Positions 1-6,471 of a stretch of DNA of 7,940 nt are shown piece after piece (the stretch's first letter is position 1; each line of letters opens with the position of its first letter). A program made the translations under genes and the position numbers. This stretch comes from Sulfitobacter sp. (lineage in GTDB: Bacteria; Pseudomonadota; Alphaproteobacteria; Rhodobacterales; Rhodobacteraceae): assembly GCA_024636395.1 (NCBI GenBank), contig JAGXHD010000144.1:1-7940 (forward strand), in the 5' to 3' direction. Under the pieces are notes generated by a model. That model did no database searches, was not told the origin of the DNA, and saw only the letters and a program-made list of their open reading frames with translations.

Positions 1-1170
1 GGCGGGTACCAGATCCCCTCGTCCGCGTGCCACGACAGTGTCACCGACATATGGGGAGAGGGCTGCGGACGGTCAAACCACTCGCCGGTGTGCTCCGCTG
101 CGATTACGGGAGCGAAAGGGCGGTAGCTTTCGCGCCCTTTGACCTCGCGATTGATCCGGTCTTTCATCTAGGCGCCAGGTGGATTGGCCAGAATGGAGCG
201 GTGGCCGAGCGCTCTGGGCCCGAACTCCGCGCGGCCGCGCATGACGCCGACAATCTGACCGTCCGCGAGGCAGCGGGCCGCCTGTGCGGCACTGTCCAGC
301 GAGACGTGGCGGATGCGCGCGAACCTCCGACCGGACGCGAGCGTTTCGATCGTGCGCGCTGAGGGGCGAGACCCCACATAAGCGGAGCTGTTCCCGGCCT
401 GGATCCGCGCGGTGCCGGTCGTTTCCATCCAGCTCAGGATCGCCGCGCCGCTGGCGTTTCCGTCGTCTGCAGGTGCCGGTGGTACGAACACGCGGTCAAA
501 TCCGGTCCGGCTCGCGATTGTCCCGTTGTAGGATGAGTTCAACGCGCACCCGCCGCTCGGGATCAGATGTCCGGACGCGTCTTTCTCGCAGTCTGCGAGG
601 ATCTGGTCGGTCAGGAGGGCGTAGGCGGCCTGCCCGCTGGCCGCGAGATCTGCCCGCCGGCATCACATCCCCGCCGCGCGCGCGGGCAAGAGGGCCGAAA
701 CGCTCGAGTATGCGCCTGAGCAACGCCTCATCGGCGAACCGCAAGCGACCCCGGTCGGCGATCAGGACAGCTCCCAATGCGTCCCTGATGGCGGGCTGGA
801 CTGTTCCGTAGGCCGCCAGCCCCTTCAATTTCCATTTCTCACCCAGCCGCCAGTCAAAGCCTCACATCTGTATTAGCCGGGCGTGGAACGTGCCGAGACC
901 CCCTGGCCCCCAAGGGCTGCCAGAGACGCTTGAGCCAGCGGTCGCGCAGCGCGTAGGAGGGGACGGCGCCAACCTCCCCTTCGCCGTCGATCACGAGACA
1001 GGCGTTATCATCGACACCGGCGAATACGCAGGCTGCAACGGCATGGCAACGATGGTGATCGTAGCGGCGCGGGCCTGTGCGGGGCAGGCCAAGCCGCAGA
1101 AACGATGTGCCCGCAATTGACTGCAGCGCTACCTGCAACTCGCGCAGCCAAAGCCCGGCTGTTGCCGGGA
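1..1170 (-). pseudogene. Decayed NodU/TobZ/CmcH-family O-carbamoyltransferase, both ends incomplete
   Basis: Intact members of this family transfer a carbamoyl group from carbamoyl phosphate, through carbamoyl-adenylate, to a hydroxyl of a small molecule (Nod factor, tobramycin, cephamycin). Joining minus-strand frames recovers the family order. A Kae1-like metal site reads DHHRCHAVAACVFAG, then LVIDGEGE (about 980-1065). The conserved GEKWKLKGLAAYGT follows (about 815-850), then GGCALNSSYNGTIASRTG (about 500-555), GRAEFGPRALGHRSIL (about 185-230) and MKDRINREVKGRESYRPFAP (about 105-167). The reading is broken by a frameshift at the C5 run 907-911, a TGA at 862-864, a second frameshift near 653-659, and a TAG at 168-170 directly before MKDRIN. 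Roughly the first 90 residues seen in relatives are missing, and the upstream P450 relic abuts instead. The C-terminal part continues past position 1. Family assignment is firm; the substrate cannot be inferred. Confidence 0.88.
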
Positions 1171-1979
1171 CAAATGTGCCGGAAATCTGAACGGTATCTC
1201 GGCTTTTGCCTTTTTCCACGTCGTGGCGACCTCGAGCGTATCTGCTTGCGGATCGATTTCCACCTCGAAGCGGCCCTCGATATCGCCGCACGACAGGGCA
1301 GCTCCGATGCACCGATCCAGCCCGTGCCCGCATGAGATATGTCCCGTTCCGGCCGAAGTCTGGTGATTGAGACTCTGCACGACCAACCGTGTGGTGTCAC
1401 CCGATGTCAGGGCCAGTTCTCCGGTTTGTAAATTATGCCGGGTGATCATGTGGATGTTTTTCGGACCGCTGCACAGCGCCAGAAGCTCCTTGAGGTGATG
1501 CTCGATCCAGTCAGGTTGTACGATGCCACGGCGCTCCTCGGCCGGGCGGGTGAGCACCCAGTGCAGGCTGTTGACCAGCGCGTGCGACATGTTGAAGCTC
1601 GCGCTGTAAAGCACGAGTGCGACCGCCAGCAAATCTCCAAGCAGCGACGGGGCGCTGTCGACCGTGGAAGGTCAGTCCATGAGCGACAGGGCCTCCGCGA
1701 AGATGTCTTGAACGCGCTTGAGTTCGCACAGCGGGAGCCAAGGTTCCAGAATCTGCTGGATGACCGGTGTGATCTGCTCGAAACGCGCCTTATCAGTGGA
1801 GGCTATCCCAAGAATGGAAGCGATCGCGTGCTGCCGGATGCTATCGGAAAACCCGTTGACCAGATCCGGCTTCAGCATCTGCGCAAGTTCATCCAGAGGG
1901 TCCGATACCTCGCGGGACGAGCGGCCGCCGCCTGCATCATGAGCGTCTGCACAAAGCGGCAGCGCTCCTTGTGCAGCAT
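1171..1979 (-). pseudogene. Decayed bacterial cytochrome P450 (second of two)
   Basis: P450s are heme-thiolate monooxygenases. The fragment reads DPLDELAQMLKPDLVNGFSD then SILGIASTDKARFEQI, which is the usual stretch before the I helix. Next come LVLYSASFNMSHALVNSLHW (I-helix region), WIEHHLKELLALCSGP (K-helix region), and a heme-ligand loop CGHGLDRCIGAAL with its Cys codon at 1309-1311. Damage is extensive. A TGA at 1672-1674 splits the frame; a TGG Trp codon would restore it. The heme loop has C for the usual F and D for the usual H, the invariant K-helix ExxR lacks its Arg (ELLA), and about 20 residues expected just before the heme loop are missing. About 90 N-terminal residues are also missing. 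An ATG at 1977-1979 opens MLHKERCRFVQ, which resembles a C-helix segment but lies one frame away from the rest. The 3' limit near 1171 is approximate. Confidence 0.82.
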
Positions 1980-2170
1980 CAAAATCGGCGCGCAAGCGCT
2001 GGGATCGACGCCTCCAACACCATCTCCTCGCTCAGGAACGATCTGGGACACCTATGCTGCCCGCTGCCAAAGCTCATATGCGCTCCGCTATCGGCGCTCG
2101 CCTTATGCCGCTGCGACTTGCGCTACGGTGGTCACTCCAAGTCGGGCTCTCGCGTGCGGGTGATGCAAGT
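1979..2170 (-). pseudogene. C-terminal relic of a first cytochrome P450
   Basis: One minus-strand frame encodes SGAHMSFGSGQHRCPRSF followed by LSEEMVLEASIPALARRF and a TGA stop at 1979-1981. FGSGQHRCP is a textbook P450 heme-binding loop (FGxGxHxC; Cys codon 2048-2050), and the following residues match the L helix. Upstream in the same frame, TRTREPDLE resembles the usual NRDP segment, but the frame carries TGA at 2132-2134 and TAG at 2123-2125. No more of the gene is present, because the intact 136-residue gene ends at 2173. The piece is therefore only the last 60 or so codons of a roughly 400-codon gene. Its stop overlaps an ATG (TGATG, 1977-1981) that may have been the junction to the next P450. 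This fragment is too short and broken to be found as a normal open reading frame. Confidence 0.8.
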
Positions 2171-2172
2171 GG

Positions 2173-2583
2173 CTATCCTTCCAGAATCGATCGTGCCTGA
2201 CCGAGTGCCTCAACCAGCCCGGGCAAGAACCCGTCTGCAGTCACATCGATCAGGGCTTTCCCGGCCTCGTCCTGAAGGGTGAATGGCTGATCGGTGCTTT
2301 TCTCCAGCTCTCGGAGGCTCTTGCCGCCACCGTGTTTAAGCACGTTTGCAGCGAGGTAATAATGGTAGACCGTTTGTGCGAGCGTGGTATGGCCCTCCGC
2401 CACCAGCCTGTTGCGCAATTTCACGAAGAACGGACCGCGCGCGAAATGGTGCTGGAGGCGGGCCTCGAACGCCGAAACGGTCTCAACGACTGTCGTCTCG
2501 ATTTCGGAGGTATCCGCATCGGGGTTTTTGGCGACGGCATCGGCATTGGCAAGCAGTTGAGTGACGTCCGGAGCTTCTGTCAT
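2173..2583 (-). CDS. Conserved-looking hypothetical protein, 136 residues, mostly helical
   Basis: The ATG at 2581-2583 is preceded by AAGGAT about seven bases upstream, a good ribosome binding site. The protein is soluble, with no signal peptide or membrane segment. Residues 1-45 are acidic and probably helical. Residues 46-62 (HFARGPFFVKLRNRLVA) and 66-84 (TTLAQTVYHYYLAANVLKH) look like the conserved core, rich in aromatic and basic residues. Residues 85-110 are charged, and the C-terminal 20 residues form another likely helix (PGLVEALGQARSILEG). I do not recognise the family and offer no function. The frame is clean and well initiated, unlike the broken genes just downstream. Only a few bases separate its TAG from the first P450 relic, so the upstream part of that P450 was probably lost in a deletion reaching this gene's 3' end. 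It is divergent from the amidase gene across 203 bases. Confidence 0.85.
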   Translation of the reverse strand: MTEAPDVTQLLANADAVAKNPDADTSEIETTVVETVSAFEARLQHHFARGPFFVKLRNRLVAEGHTTLAQTVYHYYLAANVLKHGGGKSLRELEKSTDQPFTLQDEAGKALIDVTADGFLPGLVEALGQARSILEG

Positions 2584-2692
2584 GGCGAGATCCTTGAGAG
2601 GGTGTGGGCGGTTTGCGTCCTCCTCTTACGGGCTTGGGCGCGAAATGTAATCCTCCCATTCTGCGGCGCGGCCAGGGGTGGCGCAAATTTAC

Positions 2693-2717
2693 CGGACATT
2701 TGCATTTGGGTTGTCCG
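2693..2717. promoter_or_regulatory. Inverted repeat in the divergent intergenic region, possible operator
   Basis: CGGACA (2693-2698) and TGTCCG (2712-2717) form a perfect 6-base inverted repeat with a 13-base spacer. It lies in the 203-base gap between the divergent hypothetical gene and the amidase gene, about 70 bases before the amidase start. The spacing would suit a dimeric regulator, but the arms are short and no clear sigma-70 promoter can be placed next to it. The rest of the gap (2584-2786) shows only the two ribosome binding sites. Confidence 0.25.
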
Positions 2718-2786
2718 CGGATGGTGCGGGCAGGATTGCCCAAGCGCAGGCTTCATGCAACGCTGGCGCAAACAGGGAGAGAGACT

Positions 2787-4184
2787 ATGGCGCTTTGGGA
2801 ATTGGACGGGGTTGCGGTTGCGGCAAGGATCAAGGACGGGAGCCTGAGCGCCCGAGAGGTGGTCGAGGCGACACTGACGCGCATGGACGCGGTGAACCCG
2901 GCGATCAACGCGGTGGTGGCGCGCGATGACGAGGCCGCGTTGGCTGCTGCCGATGCTGTGGATGCGGCGCGGGCGCGGGGCGATGCGCTCGGGCCCATGG
3001 CTGGAGTGCCTGTCACCACGAAGGAAAACGTCGACCAGGCGGGCCATGCGACTACCAACGGGCTGCGTATCCAAAAGGGACTGATCGCGGCACATGATAA
3101 TCCGGTGGTCGCAAACATGCGTCATGCGGGTGCTGTCATCGTCGGACGGACGAACACACCTGCCTTTTCGCTGCGCTGGTTTACCCGCAACTCGCTGCAC
3201 GGGCACACGAAAAATCCGCATAATTCCCGCATTACCCCCGGTGGATCGTCCGGCGGCGCGGCATCTGCGACGGCGGCAGGGATCGGCGCGATCGGGCACG
3301 GCACCGATATAGGCGGCTCGATCCGCTATCCGGCCTACGCTTGCGGGTTGCAGGGGATCCGGCCCACGATGGGCCGCGTTTCGGCATGGAACGGCTCCAG
3401 CCCGGACCGGCATATCGGTGCACAGCTAATGGCGGTGTCGGGACCGCATGCGCGGTCGGTGCGCGATGTGCGCCTGTCGTTGGAAGTCATGGCACAGGCG
3501 GATATACGCGACCCGTGGTATGTACCAGCACCCCTCGACGGGGGTGCGTATCCTAAGCGTGCGGCGCTGTGTGTAGCGCCTGAAGGGATGCAGACGCACC
3601 CTTTGGTGGAAAGCGCGCTGCGCGCTGCTGCCGCGCGATTGCAGGATGCAGGATGGGAAATTACCGAGGTCGACAGCCCGCCTTTTCGCGCCCCGGCCCG
3701 GTGCCAGGCGCAGCTTTGGCTGGCGGAAATGGCGCGGGGCGCGCAGGCGGCGGTGGAGCAGGAGGATGATCCCGATGCCAATCATGTGCTGGCGGAGATG
3801 CACAAACTCACTGCCGTGCCAGAACTCAACGAGGTGCTCGATGCCCTACAGGCGCGGTTGGGTTTTTTGCGGGATTGGCAGATGTTTTTGCAAAAATATC
3901 CCGTGTTCATCTGTCCCGTCTCCGCGGAGCCGCCGTTCCCCGACCTGCTGGACCTCGAGGACTTTCCGAGGGTGATGGAGGCGCAGCTGACACAGGTGGG
4001 TCTACCGCTGATGGGGCTGCCCGGGATGTCGGTGTTCACCGGGTTTGTACAGAGTGATATGGGCCTTGTTCCGATGGGGGCCCAGCTGATTGGCGGGCGC
4101 TACCGGGAGGATATTCTGCTCGATGCCGCCGAAGCGATCGAGGCGCGCGGGGATCCAATTGCGGTGGCGACGCCGCAGATCTAG
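2787..4184 (+). CDS. Amidase-signature (AS) family amidohydrolase
   Basis: This enzyme hydrolyses a carbon-nitrogen amide bond in the cytoplasm using the Ser-cisSer-Lys triad of the AS family (relatives include GatA, FAAH and bacterial amidases). With the ATG at 2787 the protein is 465 residues. Lys79 lies in PVTTKEN, Ser154 in PGGSSGGAAS and Ser178 in DIGGSIRYPA, the same numbering as the GatA triad (K79, S154, S178). This supports the chosen start, as does GGGAGA at 2775-2780, six bases upstream. An in-frame ATG at 2604 is rejected because it would add 61 residues with no family resemblance and no such site. There is no signal peptide. The substrate is not visible. A GatA role is unlikely because no gatB or gatC is nearby and the C-terminal half (residues 260-465) is not GatA-like. 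The gene stands alone, divergent from the 136-residue gene and convergent with rpsO. Confidence 0.95.
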   Translation: MALWELDGVAVAARIKDGSLSAREVVEATLTRMDAVNPAINAVVARDDEAALAAADAVDAARARGDALGPMAGVPVTTKENVDQAGHATTNGLRIQKGLIAAHDNPVVANMRHAGAVIVGRTNTPAFSLRWFTRNSLHGHTKNPHNSRITPGGSSGGAASATAAGIGAIGHGTDIGGSIRYPAYACGLQGIRPTMGRVSAWNGSSPDRHIGAQLMAVSGPHARSVRDVRLSLEVMAQADIRDPWYVPAPLDGGAYPKRAALCVAPEGMQTHPLVESALRAAAARLQDAGWEITEVDSPPFRAPARCQAQLWLAEMARGAQAAVEQEDDPDANHVLAEMHKLTAVPELNEVLDALQARLGFLRDWQMFLQKYPVFICPVSAEPPFPDLLDLEDFPRVMEAQLTQVGLPLMGLPGMSVFTGFVQSDMGLVPMGAQLIGGRYREDILLDAAEAIEARGDPIAVATPQI

Positions 4185-4193
4185 CTCCACAAG

Positions 4194-4224
4194 AAAAAAC
4201 CGCGCCCTTTGAAAGGCGCGGTTT
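4194..4224 (-). terminator. Intrinsic terminator of rpsO, possibly bidirectional
   Basis: A perfect 10-base-pair stem pairs AAACCGCGCC (4197-4206) with GGCGCGGTTT (4215-4224) around an 8-base loop. Read on the minus strand, the stem runs into six U residues (A-run 4194-4199 on the plus strand), the classic rho-independent form. It begins 28 bases after the rpsO stop. Read on the plus strand it lies 12 bases after the amidase stop with only a short U3 end, so it may also end amidase transcripts, less efficiently. Confidence 0.9.
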
Positions 4225-4252
4225 GGTCCGAGATAATTTTCGTGGGCGGCGC

Positions 4253-4522
4253 TTAGCGGCGCAGGCCCAGACGCTTGATCAGATCCTGATAACGTGCGTC
4301 GTCTTTGGACTTTACGTAGTCCAGAAGTTTGCGGCGCGTTGCGACCATTTTGAGCAAGCCACGGCGGCCGTGGTTGTCTTTTTTATGAGTTTTGAAATGC
4401 TCTGTCAGCGTCGCGATGCGGGAGCTGAGAACGGCAACCTGAACTTCGGGTGAACCTGTATCGCCTTCTTTGGCGCCAAATTCGCTCATGATGCGTGTTT
4501 TTTCTTCTTTCGTAATCGACAT
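4253..4522 (-). CDS. rpsO: 30S ribosomal protein S15
   Basis: S15 is a primary 16S rRNA-binding protein of the small subunit platform, contacting helices 20-22 and helping form an intersubunit bridge. The protein is 89 residues, the standard bacterial length. It shows the family pattern throughout: MSITKEEKTRIMSEFGAKEG, then DTGSPEVQVAVLSSRI, HFKTHKKDNHGRRGLLKMV and ATRRKLLDYVKSKD, ending LIKRLGLRR. AAGGAG at 4529-4534 lies six bases before the ATG. A strong terminator follows, so rpsO ends its transcript here. The usual next gene, pnp, is not present; the convergent amidase gene lies there instead. truB, often its direct upstream neighbour, is about 2.6 kb upstream with three genes in between. 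Confidence 0.99.
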   Translation of the reverse strand: MSITKEEKTRIMSEFGAKEGDTGSPEVQVAVLSSRIATLTEHFKTHKKDNHGRRGLLKMVATRRKLLDYVKSKDDARYQDLIKRLGLRR

Positions 4523-4622
4523 CGGGGTCTCCTTGTCAAAGGGTTAATCGGGATGGCGCAGGCCGGGATGTCGTCCAGCTCAGGCCCATGGAGGAATCGC
4601 AGCCGAAGGCCGACGATGGGCG

Positions 4623-4652
4623 CGTATAGGCGGGTTTGGCAGCGAGGGTAAA
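4623..4652 (-). promoter_or_regulatory. Candidate sigma-70 promoter for rpsO
   Basis: On the minus strand TTTACC (4647-4652) and TATACG (4623-4628) are separated by 18 bases, each matching the consensus hexamer at four of six positions. This would give rpsO a leader of about 90-95 bases in the 165-base gap after the RTX gene, allowing expression independent of the upstream genes. The match is weak and unsupported by other evidence. Confidence 0.3.
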
Positions 4653-4687
4653 GGCTAAATCTCTCAGGGACGCCCAGACCGGTGGAC

Positions 4688-5755
4688 CTAGGCCAGAGCA
4701 AGACCCACCATCGTGGCTGTGCTCAGCGGGATCAGAGCGATATCGCCGGGCTCCAGATCGCTTCCGTTCACGACCGCGACGATCGAGCCGTTCATCATTA
4801 CAAGTGTCTGGCCTGTGGCCTCGGGATCTGGTGTCAGGGAAATCAGAGGCTCCTGACTGTCGCCCGGACTATCGTCCCAAACGAGCACCAAACTATCTTC
4901 GGCACTGCTGTAATCCGTGATCTTTGCTGCTTCGCCGGAGGCCGGCCAGTCTCCCAGAAAGATCTGGTCGGCCCCCTCACCGCCGGTCACGATATCACCG
5001 GCACCCGTGATGATGATATCATCGCCGCCGCCACCATTGAGGAAATCGGCGCTGTCCGCATCGCCACCCGCAGCCGTGCGCATCACGCCGTTAAGTACAT
5101 CATTGCCCCAGCCGCCGAACAGAACATCGGCTCCGGCGCCACCGGTTAGGGTATCGTCATCCAGCCCGCCGCTCAGCGTATCGTCACCGGTACCGCCCTC
5201 GAGCCGATCATTTCCCGCAGATCCCTGAAGCAGATCGTTGCCCAGATCCCCGAACAGGAAGTCATCCTCGTTATGGCCGAACAGCACGTCGTCCTCGTCA
5301 CCGCCGTGCATGACATCGCTGCCGTCCTGGCCGTGCAGCGTGTCGTTCCCTGCGTCGCCCTCAAGGATGTCGTCGCCGTCGTCGCCGCGCAGCTCGTCAT
5401 TGCCCAAGCCGCCACGGAGGGTGTCGGCTCCATCGAGGCCGCGCAGCCTGTCATTGCCATCGTTCCCGTCAAGCGTATCATCGCCGTCGGTGCCATCCGT
5501 GAGCGATACACGGTCGGCGTCGGATACGTTTCCGGGTCCCAGAATAGCCGCGTCATCGCCGCCGCGCGGGTCGTAGTACGGCTCGATATTGTCTTCGGGA
5601 ATGTCAGTTGTGGCGATCAGACTATCGTGGGAGGCAGCATCGTCCTGCTGTTGTAAAGGTTCGGCGCTTTCATCGTCGCCTGCGCCCGATTGCGGGTCCA
5701 CGAAGGCCGCGGCACCGACTGCCATCAATCCCATCAATCCGGCTAACCACAACAT
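4688..5755 (-). CDS. RTX-type (hemolysin-type) calcium-binding repeat protein with N-terminal hydrophobic anchor or signal
   Basis: The product is 355 residues and very acidic. Residues 1-19 (MLWLAGLMGLMAVGAAAFV) form one hydrophobic segment, followed by an acidic, Q/D-rich linker (20-85). Fifteen consecutive nonapeptides of the GGxGxDxLx type occupy residues 87-221 without interruption, and at least three looser ones follow (GGGGDDIII, a degenerate unit, then GGEGADQIF). In known RTX proteins such repeats form a beta-roll that folds on binding calcium outside the cell. The C-terminal 90 residues are non-repetitive, ending in small and hydrophobic residues. There is no recognisable protease, lipase or pore-forming domain. 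The hydrophobic N-terminus has no basic n-region, and the acidic tail predicts an outward-facing C-terminus, so the protein may be membrane-anchored or Sec-exported. The ATG at 5753-5755 has only a poor ribosome binding site (GGAT), but an in-frame TGA lies 18 bases upstream of it. It lies between DUF1643 and rpsO, with no type I secretion genes nearby. Confidence 0.93.
   Translation of the reverse strand: MLWLAGLMGLMAVGAAAFVDPQSGAGDDESAEPLQQQDDAASHDSLIATTDIPEDNIEPYYDPRGGDDAAILGPGNVSDADRVSLTDGTDGDDTLDGNDGNDRLRGLDGADTLRGGLGNDELRGDDGDDILEGDAGNDTLHGQDGSDVMHGGDEDDVLFGHNEDDFLFGDLGNDLLQGSAGNDRLEGGTGDDTLSGGLDDDTLTGGAGADVLFGGWGNDVLNGVMRTAAGGDADSADFLNGGGGDDIIITGAGDIVTGGEGADQIFLGDWPASGEAAKITDYSSAEDSLVLVWDDSPGDSQEPLISLTPDPEATGQTLVMMNGSIVAVVNGSDLEPGDIALIPLSTATMVGLALA
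5093..5497 (-). repeat. Array of 15 uninterrupted 27-base (nonapeptide) RTX repeats
   Basis: The array codes residues 87-221 of the RTX protein. Each unit is exactly nine codons with G at position 2 and D at position 7; position 9 is L in 14 units and M in one. Examples are RGGLGNDEL, EGGTGDDTL, TGGAGADVL and FGGWGNDVL. Units diverge in sequence, so this is an old protein-level repeat and not a recent DNA tandem expansion. Two adjacent units (HGGDEDDVL, FGHNEDDFL) carry E where G is usual at position 5, as would a weaker calcium site. Confidence 0.9.
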
Positions 5756-5871
5756 ACCAACTGATCCAATATTTCACGCAAACGCGCGGATGCTTGATAA
5801 GCGCAGATGTGCTGCACCCCGTCAAAACACTATGGTGAAAAAGGTTAACGTCCGGTGACCAGCGCTGCGGC

Positions 5872-6387
5872 TCAGTCGGTCGCTGTCCATATCTGCGGCT
5901 CGGCGCTGTAGGGCAGGTAGAGCGGATGCCGCGGGTGCCCTGCCTTTGTCAGGCCGAGGTGATGGAGCGTGCGGCCCTCAACCCTCAGCTGGGCCGCCGT
6001 AGCTGGCCCCGCTCCGCGATGTGCGCCATGCACGCCCCATGCGGCGATCACCGTATCGGCCCAGCGCGCCGCCCCGCTGATCGCCTGCGCGTTGTCCGGT
6101 CCTGTGGGGTCGTCGGCAACTTTCATATCGCGCGGATCGGTCGCGCGCAGGGCAAAGAGATTGACCGCGCAAAATCCGCCAAACCCCAACCTGCGCGCGC
6201 GCTGTTCGCAGCGGTGGATGGTTGGATCGTTCTGCTCTTCCGTCGCGGTGGAGGGATTGAGCATTACGAAAGCGACCCTTCGCGCCTCAATATCCCAGAC
6301 CCGGGTGAGGCTGTAGCGAAAGCGCTCGCAGTCCGAATAGACGGCAGTGGAGGGCGCGTCGCCCTTGATATGGCTTCGGGTGATCAT
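5872..6387 (-). CDS. DUF1643 family protein
   Basis: DUF1643 proteins have no established biochemical function. With the start used here the protein is 171 residues, soluble, and shows the family's conserved blocks. These are AVYSDCERFRYSLTRVW (15-31), VMLNPSTATEEQNDPTIHRC (41-60), RARRLGFGGFCAVNLFALRA (63-82), AWGVHGAHRG (116-125) and HHLGLTKAGHPRHPLYLPY (142-160). The dense Asn, Asp, His and Cys residues in these blocks suggest a ligand- or metal-binding site, but that is inference. I chose the ATG at 6385-6387 because family members I know begin MITR; its ribosome binding site is poor. A second in-frame ATG at 6444 would add 19 residues, has GAGAG upstream, and starts 27 bases after the stop of the upstream membrane-protein gene, so it remains possible. 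Either way the spacing suggests cotranscription with that gene. Confidence 0.9.
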   Translation of the reverse strand: MITRSHIKGDAPSTAVYSDCERFRYSLTRVWDIEARRVAFVMLNPSTATEEQNDPTIHRCEQRARRLGFGGFCAVNLFALRATDPRDMKVADDPTGPDNAQAISGAARWADTVIAAWGVHGAHRGAGPATAAQLRVEGRTLHHLGLTKAGHPRHPLYLPYSAEPQIWTATD

Positions 6388-6471
6388 GGAGCGCTTGTGC
6401 CAGAGGGCGTCGGAGAAGCAAACCACCGCATGCGGCAGATTCATGCGGCGGCTCTCAGGGGCTTGCAGGTT

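Noticed and set aside
284..811. Plus-strand open frame of 175 codons rich in Arg and Ser
   Set aside because: It is antisense to the carbamoyltransferase relic, and its R/S-rich composition is typical of a GC-rich shadow frame.
862..1674. TGA codons in the relics read as recoding (selenocysteine or Trp)
   Set aside because: TAG stops and frameshifts occur in the same genes, no recoding element is evident, and the intact neighbouring genes do not use TGA internally.
1435..2163. Plus-strand open frame of 242 codons, the longest intact frame in the left region
   Set aside because: It lies antisense to the P450 relics, whose minus-strand translation shows clear P450 motifs. The plus-strand product shows no recognisable domain and is basic and low-complexity, as expected of a shadow frame in GC-rich DNA.
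2580..3413. Minus-strand frame of 277 codons
   Set aside because: It is antisense to the amidase gene, which carries the full Ser-cisSer-Lys triad at canonical spacing.
5273..5656. Plus-strand frame with Val/Ala-rich periodic sequence resembling a repeat protein
   Set aside because: The periodicity is the mirror of the RTX nonapeptide repeats on the other strand.
5794..5825. Possible promoter before the RTX gene (TTGACG ... TATCAA on the minus strand)
   Set aside because: The spacing is 19-20 bases, too long for a convincing sigma-70 promoter, and the -10 match is poor.
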